64,000 nt of DNA from Leptolyngbya sp. PCC 7375 (GTDB lineage: Bacteria > Cyanobacteriota > Cyanobacteriia > Phormidesmidales > Phormidesmidaceae): assembly GCF_000316115.1 (NCBI RefSeq), contig NZ_JH993793.1:209517-273516 (forward strand), written 5' to 3'. This document shows, one piece after another, positions 38,201 to 47,421 of the stretch; within the stretch, counting starts at the first letter, position 1; each line of letters begins with the position of its first letter. The position numbers were made by a program, and so were the translations under genes. The notes beneath the pieces are model-generated. The model worked only from the letters and a program-made list of their open reading frames with translations. It ran no database searches and was not told the DNA's origin.

Positions 38201-38765
38201 TTAGTTCTATATTAAGTAACTTGCAAGGGCTTAATAGACCGGTCACCTAAAGAATATGTCCTGGAAAAGTCTTCAGTGGTTCAGTAAGAAAACCACTCAT
38301 TTCTAACTAGAACATTAGCCAGGAGAGGGTTCCGCCTGCTGCTGCCCCAAAGAGTAACATCTCCTTTACGGGTATGACCTCGGCACGATGTAGAGTGCTA
38401 TAATGCTTATCCAGCAAGGGTTTCAGAAAGATTTGAACAAAGAATCAATTTTCTCAATTTCAGCGTGATGGAGATTGTAAGCTTCTTGTAGGGCTTAGAA
38501 TTTCTGACTTTTTAATAGACATCTAATTGAGGTCATACCCTCCTTTACTGGTAAAAACGACATAGCTGATCTTTGATGCTGCGGTCGGTGCTTTAAGGCA
38601 GCATAAAAATTTGGCAGCCCCAGCAAGAAGAACATAATCGCCAGAGCACTGCTGGCCTGAGGCAACTGCTGTTGCTCCAATCTGAACGGTTGTGTTGTCA
38701 TGGTTATCTGCTAAAAATATCGACGGTTTGACTCTATAAAAAAATCCAAATATAAACCCAATGGG
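38201..38765. other. Intergenic region with one doubtful small frame
   Basis: About 560 bp. The minus-strand frame 38495-38701 (68 codons, one hydrophobic stretch SALAIMFFLLGLPNFYAAL) lies 64 bp behind nblA. It could be a small membrane protein, but its C-terminal half looks random and I recognise no family. Confidence 0.3.
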
Positions 38766-38945
38766 TTAGCCAATACCCCAAGCTTCTTTAAGGATCTGAC
38801 TAAAAGATGCATTCTGAAAGAGCATTAATTCTTTCAATTTCACGAGTAATATCTGAGCATCTTCATGGGAGAGCTGCTCAACTTGCTGTTCAAAGGCCTT
38901 CAGTTCAAATTGTTGCTCTAAGGAAAGTTGTTCACGGACGTTCAT
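38766..38945 (-). CDS. nblA: NblA-family phycobilisome degradation adaptor
   Basis: 59 residues: the frame reads LSLEQQFELKAFEQQVEQLS, then AQILLVKLKELMLFQNA and ends KEAWGIG. This is the NblA pattern: a helix-loop-helix with E-Q-Q-F-E-L-K-A-F, and the paired leucine helix L-V-K-L-x-E-L-M. NblA binds phycobiliprotein rods and Clp protease partners to start phycobilisome breakdown on nutrient loss. ATG 38945 with GAGG upstream. Its presence with OCP/FRP implies the organism has phycobilisomes. Confidence 0.9.
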   Translation of the reverse strand: MNVREQLSLEQQFELKAFEQQVEQLSHEDAQILLVKLKELMLFQNASFSQILKEAWGIG

Positions 38946-39253
38946 AGCAACCTCAACAGCGATCTTTGACCTTTACATCCGTCAACTTAACACTGCGTTA
39001 CAAAGCTTGCAAGCAAAAATATTTTATGATAAGCAATTATGCCTATGTATCCATCATGAGTGGTTTAGTGTTGGGTCAAGGGTCTGGATAGAAGCTGCAT
39101 CCGGTATATCAGAGTCGTCTAGTAACACCAGACCTTTTTCTTAAGTCCATCCCAAAATGCCAATTTAAATAAAATATAAATTAACATTCTCTTTGCATTG
39201 CGTTACATTGTAGATACCGCTCCTAATTACAGCATCTTTAGCTGTTTAACGTT

Positions 39254-39628
39254 ATGCCCACCCCTTCATTTCTCTTTTCAATTCCAGGGCCTCTTAAGGC
39301 TCAGTCCACTGCCTTTGACCTCAAAGATCGTCTTGATTGGGGCGAACCTGCTCTGACTATCATTGATGTCAGAAGTAGAGATGCTTTCAACTCCAGTCAC
39401 ATTACCGGGGCGATGCTAATGTCCATGGATGAATTGGTGGAAAATGCCTCTGCATCTCTTGAGTATGAACGTGACATCTACATCTATGGAAGTTCTGATC
39501 TGCAGACTGCTAAAGCGGCTGCTAAACTCCGTGAAGTTGGGTTCCACAATGTTTCTGAGCTTACCGGTGGCTTAGCAGCATGGAAAGCAGCTAGTGGTGC
39601 CATCGAAGGCGCTTTGGTAGCTGCATAG
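39254..39628 (+). CDS. Rhodanese-like domain protein lacking the catalytic cysteine
   Basis: 124 residues. LTIIDVRSRDAFNSSHITGA is the first rhodanese motif and LTGGLAAWKA the last. The active-site loop, normally C followed by five residues, reads IYIYGSSDLQTAKAAAKL: a Tyr stands where the Cys should be. It is thus probably a non-enzymatic, binding or regulatory rhodanese homologue. A strong hairpin follows at 39668-39711. Confidence 0.85.
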   Translation: MPTPSFLFSIPGPLKAQSTAFDLKDRLDWGEPALTIIDVRSRDAFNSSHITGAMLMSMDELVENASASLEYERDIYIYGSSDLQTAKAAAKLREVGFHNVSELTGGLAAWKAASGAIEGALVAA

Positions 39629-39667
39629 CACCTAAGTCTTTCAGCCAAGTTCTCCTATCTTCTGAAA

Positions 39668-39711
39668 AACAAGCTCCTCACCATAGCCACATGGTTTGGT
39701 GGGAGCTTGTT
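39668..39711 (+). terminator. Hairpin terminator after rhodanese-like gene
   Basis: AACAAGCTCC, a bulged T and CACCA (39668-39683) pair with TGGTG and GGAGCTTGTT (39697-39711) around a 13-nt loop. It begins 40 bp after the stop codon. The following sequence TGCTTCG is only mildly T-rich. Confidence 0.65.
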
Positions 39712-39794
39712 GCTTCGCAGATTGCTTTCATGAAACAGGCTTTACAAAGTAGCTCAATTGTTCTGAGTCAAAGTTATATTCATCTGTTTGACCC

Positions 39795-40031
39795 ATGTTC
39801 TTTGACTTACTGTTGCACATATCCCGCAGTTTGTTGATAACAACAGGAACTCAAGTAAACATTCGTCACGCAGAAAGAATTCCGTCCACGGGAGCGATGC
39901 TAGTGATTAGCAACCACCGTAGTTTTCTAGACTTACCGCTAGTGATGAACGTTGCAGACAGCTTGGGAATAGAGCTCAAGTTGGTCAACGTTTTTTTGAG
40001 GAGTATACACGGCGCTCGACTGAACTGTTAG
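39795..40031 (+). pseudogene. 1-acylglycerol-3-phosphate acyltransferase, N-terminal fragment
   Basis: The frame MFFDLLLHISRSLLITTGTQ is followed by IPSTGAMLVISNHRSFLDLP, including the H(X4)D catalytic motif of PlsC-type acyltransferases. It loses similarity near 39990 and stops at 40031, so some two thirds of the enzyme is missing, including the substrate-binding EGTR block. Confidence 0.75.
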
Positions 40032-40068
40032 TCACAAACAACGTTACACAGTTCTCCAAGTGATAAAC

Positions 40069-40322
40069 ATGTTAACAACACCTTTTTCGGTTCTTCCTGC
40101 AGAACTTTCTGTAGGGCAATTTGAACTCGTCTACAACTTCTTTTCCTTCTGTATTGCTGCAATGGCAGCGTCAGCACTCCTTTTTCTTCAATGCAAGAGT
40201 ACAAGCTGAGAAATACCGGTCTGCTTTATTGGTCTCGGCCTTGGTTGTAAGCATTGCAACCAATCATTATTTCCGAATCTTCAATGCTTGGGATGGCGCA
40301 TATGCCCTGCAAAGTCGAATAA
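40069..40322 (+). pseudogene. Microbial rhodopsin, helices A-B only, frameshifted
   Basis: From ATG 40069: MLTTPFSVLPAELSVGQFEL, then VYNFFSFCIAAMAASALLFL, helix A of a proton-pump-type rhodopsin. The frame stops at 40209, while the next frame carries EKYRSALLVSALVVSIATNH and YFRIFNAWDGAYAL, helix B and the B-C loop. Helices C-G, with the retinal Lys, are absent. Remnant of a light-driven pump gene. Confidence 0.75.
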
Positions 40323-40353
40323 GTAAAAGTCTAAAATCGTCGGAGTCACTCCA

Positions 40354-40884
40354 ATGGATAAAAACGAGAAAAACTATTTAGTTGCTGTACTACCAGAACG
40401 GATACAAGCTGAGAAAGCATATTTAGCTCTACAGAAAGCCAACTTGCCTATAGAACAACTGGACATCTTAGGCAGGGGCTACAAAACTGCAGACGAGTTT
40501 GGCTTGATAAATCCCAATGATGAGGCGAAAAAGCAAATTGATTTGCTTGCAAACTGGGTCATCCTGTTTGGATTCGCAGCAGGTTATTTCTTCAACTTGC
40601 TGACTGGCATTGAAATCATCAGCTGGTTTGGCAATGTGGGTAATCACATTTTAGGTGGACTCTTTGGTGCAGCAGCAGGCGCTTTTGGTGCTTTTGCTAT
40701 AGGTACTTTATCTGGTTGGACCGTCAGCAGCAAGGATGCGATCGCTTATCGAAACCGATTAAATTCGGGTAAGTATCTCATTATTGCCCAGGGAACATCT
40801 GCTTTCATTCAAGAGGCAACCCAGTTACTCCGCAAGTACGGTCCTGAAAACTTGCAAGGGTATGTTGAGACCAGTCGAGTGTAA
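40354..40884 (+). CDS. Conserved two-span membrane protein
   Basis: 176 residues. A soluble N-terminal part (YLVAVLPERIQAEKAYLAL, LDILGRGYKTADEFGLINPN) resembles domains of the general-stress/DUF1269 type. Two membrane helices follow (ANWVILFGFAAGYFFNLLTG and a glycine-rich GGLFGAAAGAFGAFAIGTL), then a second soluble part with YLIIAQGTSAFIQEATQLL. I know such proteins from cyanobacteria but not their role. ATG 40354. Overlaps no other real gene. Confidence 0.65.
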   Translation: MDKNEKNYLVAVLPERIQAEKAYLALQKANLPIEQLDILGRGYKTADEFGLINPNDEAKKQIDLLANWVILFGFAAGYFFNLLTGIEIISWFGNVGNHILGGLFGAAAGAFGAFAIGTLSGWTVSSKDAIAYRNRLNSGKYLIIAQGTSAFIQEATQLLRKYGPENLQGYVETSRV

Positions 40885-41440
40885 TCGCTTTGACTGCTCA
40901 AAAAGAGTACAAAAAATCTAAGAATGGGATCATGATCGCATGGTCCCTGATATTCTCATCACTTCCCTCCAAATCTGGAAAAGTTTATTCCAGTCGATAG
41001 TCGATGCACTTAAGATTTGATAGTGCTTAATATGTCAACATACTTAAAGCACTGTCAGCTCCTTCCTATATTTTGACTTAGCATTTCCAGGTTGTAGTAA
41101 AGACAGGTGAAACCGCTGTGAGCCCCTCAATCAGCTTCATTTATGTATTCCATGTTTCATTCCAGGGGCTCAGCTTGCTATATTGTTTAGCTATAAATAT
41201 GAACTTTTATAAAGCGCTTGTTCAAATGGAGAGTGTTTTGATGGCTTAACCTTTCTCATTAGAGCAGCAAAGTTGTTACCTCCACGGCTGATTCATTGCT
41301 GTCAGATACTTTGGCGGGTTCAAGATTATTTCACCAGTGTGGATGTAGTCTTGCGTATTGATAACAAATTATTTTGCGTTATTTCTGTGGCCATAGCAGA
41401 TTTTTAGATGGCTAGCACTTTGATTTGAGGTTTATCGGGT
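40885..41440. other. Intergenic region before cruF
   Basis: No convincing gene in 556 bp. An 8-bp inverted repeat (GAGCCCCT at 41120-41127 with 41164-41171) is the only structure noticed. The sequence is A+T-rich and may contain the cruFG promoter. Confidence 0.4.
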
Positions 41441-42352
41441 ATGAATTTATTAAGGCGCGTGGAAAAGTGGTGCCTTTGGGGCCACGTTCTCTCGATGGCA
41501 TTTGGTTTAGCAGGGTTACTTTGGGTAATGCCTCATCCAGAGATTTTGGAATATTTACCAGCGGGTTCAACCCTCTACAGCTGGAGTTTAGCAGGTGGTG
41601 GAGTAGCTTACATCCTAATGGGAGTCGTCACTACCTCTCTTTATTGCTATCGGACTATTGGGCTTAAGGCACTGCTCGCTTTTTTGATACCCGCTATTAG
41701 TGTGTCTTTGTCTTGTGAATTATTGGGTACCAGTACTGGTTTGCCATTTGGCGACTACAGCTACCTCAATGGTTTGGGCTATAAGATTGCTGGGTTAGTC
41801 CCGTTTACTATTCCTCTGTCTTGGTTTTATTTAGGCATTTCCTGCTATTTACTGGCGCGAGGTGGCCTCCTGACGAAGGGCCAGTCTGGTCTGTGGCAAC
41901 TACCAGCCTTAACGACAGGAGCGTTATTGCTCATGTCTTGGGATTTTGTGTTGGACCCAGCCATGAGCCAAACAGCGATGCCATTTTGGTATTGGCACAC
42001 ACCAGGAGAGTTTTTCGGTATGCCATATCAGAATTTTGCCGGTTGGTTTCTCACTGGGTTGACCTTCATGTCTATCGCGGCCACTTTCTGGCGAGAAAAT
42101 GAGCATGTTAATAGGTTGACTCGTTCCGAGCTATCCATACCATTGATTATCTACATGGCCAACTTTAGCTTTGCCATGTTGATGAGCTTAGCAGGCGGCA
42201 TTTATACTCCTGTGTTTCTAGGACTGATTTTGGGTTTGTTACCAGCCTTCATTTGTTGGGTGACCGCCCCCATCGATAGCAACTTAGTCATGGTGCAAAT
42301 ACGGTTACGACCAACCGTCGAAATGCAGACGGCTGGGGTATCTGAATCGTGA
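41441..42352 (+). CDS. cruF: Carotenoid 1',2'-hydratase CruF
   Basis: 303 residues with about seven membrane helices; ISVSLSCELLGTSTGLPFGD, then YSYLNGLGYKIAGLVPFTIP and LMSWDFVLDPAMS contain the acidic residues typical of the CruF family. It hydrates the psi end of gamma-carotene (C-1',2'), an early step to myxoxanthophyll-type glycosides. Its stop overlaps the cruG start by 4 bp, so the two are coupled. Confidence 0.93.
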   Translation: MNLLRRVEKWCLWGHVLSMAFGLAGLLWVMPHPEILEYLPAGSTLYSWSLAGGGVAYILMGVVTTSLYCYRTIGLKALLAFLIPAISVSLSCELLGTSTGLPFGDYSYLNGLGYKIAGLVPFTIPLSWFYLGISCYLLARGGLLTKGQSGLWQLPALTTGALLLMSWDFVLDPAMSQTAMPFWYWHTPGEFFGMPYQNFAGWFLTGLTFMSIAATFWRENEHVNRLTRSELSIPLIIYMANFSFAMLMSLAGGIYTPVFLGLILGLLPAFICWVTAPIDSNLVMVQIRLRPTVEMQTAGVSES

Positions 42353-43554
42353 CAAATTTGGCTACTTTGATGCAGGGTGTAGATGGGATCAGTGCTATCT
42401 CACTTATCCTGCTGGCGGTTCAGCTACCAGCCGTGATGGTATTGTTATCACGGCTGTTCAAAGGCCCTACCCGTCGTCGTCCACTCCAACCTCGGTCAGC
42501 AGCACCAGACCAATCAGGTGCTGTGAGTGTAGTGGTACCAACGCTTAACGAAGCTAAACGGATTACTCCCTGTCTACAGGGCCTAAGGCATCAAACTGAT
42601 GAAGTGCGTGAAATTTTGGTGGTGGACAGTCACTCAACAGATGGAACTCGTGATTTAGTTAAAGCTGCCCAGGCAGAGGACTCCCGATTTTGTTTATTGA
42701 CCGATGATCCCTTACCCCCCAATTGGGTAGGACGTCCGTGGGCTCTCCACTATGGCTATACCCACAGCTCTCCCCATAGCAAATGGGTATTAGGGATTGA
42801 TGCTGATACCCAACCCCAACCTGGTTTGGTAGCAGCATTGATATCAGCAGCTGAGGAGGAAGGTTATGATCTAGTCTCTCTATCTCCTCGATTTATTCTG
42901 AAGACCCCTGGTGAAATATGGTTACAGCCTGCACTGTTGATGACTTTGGTGTACCGCTTTGGTCCTACAGGTGCTAATAATAATTGTTCAGAACGAGTCA
43001 TGGCCAATGGCCAATGCTTTCTTTGTCGGCGAGAACTGCTAGATCAGCTGGGAGGTTACACCATTGCAAGAACATCTTTTTGTGATGACGTTACCCTTGC
43101 CCGATACGCTGCTCACGTTGGGGCAAAAGTAGGCTTTTGGGATGGGGCTTTGTTGTTAAAAGTTCGCATGTATGAGGGGATGGAGGAAACCTGGAAAGAA
43201 TGGGGACGATCTCTTGATCTCAAGGATGCATCTTCGCAAAGTCAGGTTTGGAGCGATTTGTGGTTTTTGACCAGTGTGCAGGCGTTGCCATGGCTGAGCC
43301 TACCTATCCTACTGTTAGGCGCTACTAATCCCAGCCTATCGCTAAGGCTAACTATCGGATTAAATGGCGGTCTGATTGCAATTCGATTTGCCTTACAGTT
43401 TGCAATTTCGGTTTCCTACGATTTGACTCAGGCCCAAGGAAAGTGGTTATTTTGGCTATCGCCTTTGGCCGATCCACTGGCAGTTTTACGCATTATGTTA
43501 TCCTCACTTCGCACACCTAAAAGCTGGCGTGGACGGAAGTATGATCTAAAATAG
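42349..43554 (+). CDS. cruG: Carotenoid 2'-O-glycosyltransferase CruG
   Basis: 401 residues. A GT2 glycosyltransferase: VVVPTLNEAKRITPCLQGLR, LVVDSHSTDGTRDLV and GIDADTQPQPG (DxD motif), with membrane helices at both ends (LLAVQLPAVMVLLSRLF, LPWLSLPILLLGATNP). CruG adds the sugar at C-2' of myxol. GTG start at 42349 overlapping cruF. Complete to KYDLK. The enzyme for 3',4'-desaturation is not in the window. Confidence 0.93.
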   Translation: MTNLATLMQGVDGISAISLILLAVQLPAVMVLLSRLFKGPTRRRPLQPRSAAPDQSGAVSVVVPTLNEAKRITPCLQGLRHQTDEVREILVVDSHSTDGTRDLVKAAQAEDSRFCLLTDDPLPPNWVGRPWALHYGYTHSSPHSKWVLGIDADTQPQPGLVAALISAAEEEGYDLVSLSPRFILKTPGEIWLQPALLMTLVYRFGPTGANNNCSERVMANGQCFLCRRELLDQLGGYTIARTSFCDDVTLARYAAHVGAKVGFWDGALLLKVRMYEGMEETWKEWGRSLDLKDASSQSQVWSDLWFLTSVQALPWLSLPILLLGATNPSLSLRLTIGLNGGLIAIRFALQFAISVSYDLTQAQGKWLFWLSPLADPLAVLRIMLSSLRTPKSWRGRKYDLK

Positions 43555-43556
43555 GT

Positions 43557-43754
43557 TTGATAATGACTAATCCCTAAATCGCGCACCAAATAGCCATGAT
43601 TTTGATGGAGACGATGACTCAGCGTCCCACACCGGGGGCAGCTCGCTTCCTCGGCATGAACTTCCACTGAGAGAATCAACCGGTCTCCTAAGTCTTCATA
43701 GGATTCAACATCAATGCCGGGTAAGCCTAACAGCTCAGTGAGTAGAGGAACCAT
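43557..43754 (-). pseudogene. ISL3-family transposase, N-terminal remnant
   Basis: From ATG 43754: MVPLLTELLGLPGIDVESYE, then SVEVHAEEASCPRCGTLSHR, with the zinc-finger Cys pair of ISL3 transposases, then HQNHGYLVRDLGIS. Similarity stops near 43560, next to the end of cruG on the other strand. No inverted repeats found. Confidence 0.8.
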
Positions 43755-45054
43755 GTTCGTTCTCCTCAGGGACTATGTTAGCTGGTAAATCAACCGAGAG
43801 AAGAATCTCAGCCAAGCGCTTTTCGAGGTACTGCATGATGGGTGTGGTGTCATCGACAATGCCGATATCAGTATTGATCTGAAACGCAATGGCGACGTCA
43901 TAATCTGAATAGTAACGAAGGCTGGAACTGTATCCGGGTATCCAGCCACTATGACCATAAACGGGGCCAAAGGGACTGGTGCGATAAATTCCCACACCGC
44001 TGCCATACTGGATGTCGTTGGTGTCGGGGCTAATAGAGACTGCCTTGAGTAGCTCGTCCAGATAAGGGCCAGACATTGCACTCCCTCCAAATAATGCGGC
44101 TCCCCAGCGAGCCAAATCGCGAGAATTGCTGATCAACCCTCCGCCCGTCCACTCAAATCCGGGATGCCACGCCATCATCCCGTCCACTGTGGTGGTTTTT
44201 CGAGGAAAGCCGAAAGGGTTATCTATTGCCATGTACCCTGCGGCTAATCCCGGCAGAAAACGGCGGTCGGAGGGCGATGTCAGCGTCAGCCCGAGCGGTG
44301 TCAGAAATCGGTCTTGAAGTTCATCGTAGTAGCGTCTACCCGTTGCAGCTTCAATCGCGAGTCCGGCCACTATGTATCCGGTGTCGCCATAGGCCCAGCC
44401 TTCCCCTGCTTCGAATAGGGGAGGTCGATCCAGCACAAATTCAATTAAAGATTCTGGTGGAAACGGATTGCCGGGCTCCTGCCAGCGACGAGAAACAGCC
44501 GCCGCAAAGCTGTCCAAATGGACATGGTCAGGTAGGCCCGAACGGTGGTTGAGCAGCTGACGCAAGGTGATGTCATCGTGGTTGGGGAGTCGCGAGAACC
44601 AGGGTCGCTCGCTCAACCACTGGGATATGGGAGCATCCAGATCCAGAAGACCTTCCTGGGCTAGCGCGATCGCAGTGGCCCCCACAAAGGTTTTACCAAT
44701 ACTGGCTGCCAGCATTCGAGATCGCACCGTCATCGGTGTCCCCGCTTCGATATCTGCTACCCCCGTGGCGACCATCCCCACGGTGCCATCTGGCAAAACG
44801 TAAGCCGCCGTTGCTCCTGGGAAACCGTATTGGTGCTGCACATCATCTAGGGCTGATTGGACGGCCTGTGTGAGATCAGTGACGGCCATGGAGCGGTGTG
44901 GGGCGGCTATCAGCAGCAGGCCCAGGCAAAGCAACAAAAACCAGAGTGCTGAGCCCGCCACCCGTCTTTTCTCCAGGACTAAGGGCCAGGGGTGATAGTT
45001 AACACGCTGCCCTCGATAGAACCTGACGATACGCTTCAGTGTGGGCAGACTCAC
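43735..45054 (-). CDS. Exported serine hydrolase, beta-lactamase/PBP4* family
   Basis: 439 residues from GTG 45054. An N-terminal hydrophobic segment (ALWFLLLCLGLLLIAAP) acts as signal or anchor. Motifs: nucleophile SxxK in AASIGKTFVG, Tyr motif in WAYGDTGYIVAG (Asp instead of the usual Asn), HSG in VYGHSGWIPGY. The final residues (EENEHGSSTH) run up to the ISL3 remnant and could be altered. Probably a periplasmic peptidase or esterase. Coupled by a GTGA overlap to the CPBP gene upstream. Confidence 0.85.
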   Translation of the reverse strand: MSLPTLKRIVRFYRGQRVNYHPWPLVLEKRRVAGSALWFLLLCLGLLLIAAPHRSMAVTDLTQAVQSALDDVQHQYGFPGATAAYVLPDGTVGMVATGVADIEAGTPMTVRSRMLAASIGKTFVGATAIALAQEGLLDLDAPISQWLSERPWFSRLPNHDDITLRQLLNHRSGLPDHVHLDSFAAAVSRRWQEPGNPFPPESLIEFVLDRPPLFEAGEGWAYGDTGYIVAGLAIEAATGRRYYDELQDRFLTPLGLTLTSPSDRRFLPGLAAGYMAIDNPFGFPRKTTTVDGMMAWHPGFEWTGGGLISNSRDLARWGAALFGGSAMSGPYLDELLKAVSISPDTNDIQYGSGVGIYRTSPFGPVYGHSGWIPGYSSSLRYYSDYDVAIAFQINTDIGIVDDTTPIMQYLEKRLAEILLSVDLPANIVPEENEHGSSTH

Positions 45055-45932
45055 GGGCCGGTTTCCTCAGTAAGATCTCCCGTGAGATCTCCTAGCCTTC
45101 CTTTCTTTGCAGTGAGAGGAATGACCCGCGTTACCGCTCCGGCTTTGCGGAACATGGTTTTGCGGTTGAGCGCGATAATCACGAGGGCAGCTGCCCAAAA
45201 GAAAACGATGTCGTAGGGCTGAGCATCAGGCCAAATCGGATTAATCAGCTGCAAGTGAAACAGGAAGACCAGCAAAATGCTCCCTCGCGATGCATTGAAC
45301 AGAGGCGTGACGATCAGGCTCAGGGCCACCGAACCGAGCAAAAAAGGGGTGAATGACCAGGTGCTTTGCGGTGTGCCGCTCAACAGAAAGGCGGGCAGAT
45401 GCCAGATGCCCCAGATACCCCCCAAAATGAGTCCGGCCCAGATGGGCGCAAACCGCCGTTGCAGTAGCGGCAATGCTAACCCGCGCCAGCCAAATTCTTC
45501 AATCGGGCCCAGGATCAGGGTAATGGCGATGGCTGACAACAGGGCTGGCAACGAGGTAAATGGGAATGGATCGGTGAAGAGATTGCCCTTTACAGCCGCC
45601 CCGGCGTAAAACAGTAGCGGCACACCCAATAAAAAGGCATACCAGACCGGCTGGCACTGCCAGAGCAACATCCGCGACCAGTAACGCCGTAGGCCTGCTG
45701 GCCCAGCGTGGCGGGTGATGACGATAAACGCTGCGATCGCGGGGCTCCACACCGCTAGAATGAAGAGCGGATGATGCCCACTCAGCTGGCCAAACATCGC
45801 TGTCATTGGCCCCGGCAGTAGGATATAGAGGGCCAAAATTCCCCAGGCTAAGCCGAAGGTGATCAACAGAAAAGGGGCCAGGGTGATCAAGGGAACCGGG
45901 TATCGATGGGCATCTGCTGAGTCAATGGCCAT
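45051..45932 (-). CDS. CPBP-family intramembrane metalloprotease
   Basis: 293 residues, about eight membrane helices. The CPBP (Abi/CaaX-protease) motifs are present: GPIEEFGWRGLALPLLQRR with the EExxxR glutamates, GIWGIWHLPAFLLSG with a His, and the C-terminal SILLVFLFHLQLI with another His. Members cleave inside membranes or modify prenylated peptides, and in bacteria some serve bacteriocin self-immunity. Its stop overlaps the next gene's start, giving a two-gene operon. HIP1 sites at 45733 and 45963. Confidence 0.88.
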   Translation of the reverse strand: MAIDSADAHRYPVPLITLAPFLLITFGLAWGILALYILLPGPMTAMFGQLSGHHPLFILAVWSPAIAAFIVITRHAGPAGLRRYWSRMLLWQCQPVWYAFLLGVPLLFYAGAAVKGNLFTDPFPFTSLPALLSAIAITLILGPIEEFGWRGLALPLLQRRFAPIWAGLILGGIWGIWHLPAFLLSGTPQSTWSFTPFLLGSVALSLIVTPLFNASRGSILLVFLFHLQLINPIWPDAQPYDIVFFWAAALVIIALNRKTMFRKAGAVTRVIPLTAKKGRLGDLTGDLTEETGP

Positions 45933-46279
45933 GGGATAGTCCTCGACTAAAGGTTAGGGAGCTGCGATCGCGGCAATATCGTCGCCTCTAAGCTGATCGT
46001 GGGCGCTATGATGTTGTTATCCGTGGGGTGAATGCGGTCAGTCTGCAATCACGCTCTCAACAAAACCTGAAACACTCCCCCTGAGAGCGTTTATTGATAG
46101 TCAGCAAGTCTCCTAGGCCAGGCTAGGCCAGCCCCTCTGTCAGTTAGGCTAGCGTAAATGAATAGGGGTAGTGAACGCCTATTTATTTCGTTCAAATATC
46201 TAGAAATATTAACGACAAAAACGTGTGAGAATTTCCTTTGGGCAACAATTCTTATTTTGAAGTAGAAACAATCACCTTC
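45933..46279. other. Upstream region of the CPBP operon
   Basis: No gene. Contains a HIP1 site (45963-45970), short tandem-like CTAGGCCAG repeats near 46113-46130 and a GTTAGGC at 46142 that resembles an attC core but has no partner arm nearby. Probably the promoter of the minus-strand operon. Confidence 0.35.
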
Positions 46280-46280
46280 C

Positions 46281-46370
46281 AGCTAACGCTCCTGTTCACC
46301 TGCTGCAAGTAATCTGCCGGACTCAACCCACAGACTCGAAACGGTCGATGTGCAACGGGAGCGTTATGCT
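46281..46370 (-). repeat. attC-like site A
   Basis: Outer boxes AGCTAAC (46281) and GTTATGC (46363-46369). The arms pair over about 15 bp (TAACGCTCC.GTT.CAC). Read on the minus strand the right arm has one unpaired G, as in attC sites, which orients the site for minus-strand cassettes. Lies 15 bp beyond the LysR stop. Confidence 0.65.
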
Positions 46371-46384
46371 GCTTTTAGTTACCG

Positions 46385-47299
46385 TTAGCAGTTATGCTGG
46401 CCAAGCCGAGGCATTTTTTGCTTTACCATAAAGTCGATGAATGCTTGAACCCGAGGTGCAACTAATCGACGTTCTAAATACAAAGCAGTGATGGGAACTT
46501 CTGGCGGGCAATAGTCGTGCAAGACTTCTTTTAAAAGCCCTTGTTCCAAGGCTTCAGCTGCCATGTATCCCGGCATTTGACTGATACCCACCCCAGCGAT
46601 CGCGCTTCTGCAAACAGCTTCATCATCGTCAATGGTAAGATTCCCGCTGACAACTCTGCGTTCAACTTTTCCACCAACGGTAAACAGCCAGGGCATGGTT
46701 CGTCCGGTATTGCGATTACGAAAGTTAAGGCAGTTGTGATCTGCCAAATTATCTGGATGGGTTGGATCACCGGCTTGATGCAGATAGACAGGAGCCGCAC
46801 AGGTAATCAAAGGATCAGTAAACAGACGACGGGCAATCAATAGTGCACTGTCGGGTAAAGTGCCAACGCGGACGGCGATATCAACACGCTCTGCAGCCAG
46901 ATCTACATAGCGATCATCTAAGGAAAGTTCAACTGAGATCCTAGGATATCTCTTGAGAAAGGCAGGCATTAATCGAGTTCCCCACACCCGCCCAAAAGCG
47001 CCTTCCATGCTAATTTTCAATCGTCCTTGAGGTTCACTCAAACTCTCAGTGAGTTCAGTGGTCAAGGCAGCCATTTCCTCCATCAGAGGTTTGATTCCCT
47101 CATAAAATCGTTCTCCCTCGGGGGTTAAGCTGACACTACGGGTAGTGCGGTGCAAGAGTTTTACTCCTAACTCATCCTCTAGTTTGGCAACTGCTTTGCT
47201 CACCGCTGGAGGAGAGAGTCCTAAAGAGTTTGCTGCTTGCACAAAACTTTGACATTTCGCCACATACATAAAGGTTGTCAAGTTACTTAAGCTTTTCAT
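46385..47299 (-). CDS. LysR-family transcriptional regulator
   Basis: 304 residues. The N-terminal winged helix (MKSLSNLTTFMYVAKCQSFV, SLGLSPPAVSKAVAKLEDEL, LLHRTTRSVSLTPEGERF) is standard; the C-terminal effector domain begins about residue 90. Divergent to the EamA exporter with 122 bp between, so it most likely regulates that gene in the classic LysR arrangement. The last codons lie beside attC site A and contain a similar box, so the C-terminal end may have been shaped by it. HIP1 at 46596. Confidence 0.93.
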   Translation of the reverse strand: MKSLSNLTTFMYVAKCQSFVQAANSLGLSPPAVSKAVAKLEDELGVKLLHRTTRSVSLTPEGERFYEGIKPLMEEMAALTTELTESLSEPQGRLKISMEGAFGRVWGTRLMPAFLKRYPRISVELSLDDRYVDLAAERVDIAVRVGTLPDSALLIARRLFTDPLITCAAPVYLHQAGDPTHPDNLADHNCLNFRNRNTGRTMPWLFTVGGKVERRVVSGNLTIDDDEAVCRSAIAGVGISQMPGYMAAEALEQGLLKEVLHDYCPPEVPITALYLERRLVAPRVQAFIDFMVKQKMPRLGQHNC

Positions 47300-47421
47300 T
47301 GCCAGTTCGAGATCAATTAGTAACTTTAGGTAAATAATAAATTCACCTTAGCCCCATTTTTCCAGGATTAAGCCCTGTTTATTCTGGGTTTAGAAATAAA
47401 CCTGGTTAATGAGGAATAACA

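Noticed and set aside
38495..38701. 68-codon frame behind nblA
   Set aside because: One hydrophobic stretch but random-looking tail and no known family; mentioned only in the intergenic entry.
46142..46148. Lone GTTAGGC as an attI or attC site
   Set aside because: No partner arm or integrase nearby; a 7-mer alone is not evidence.
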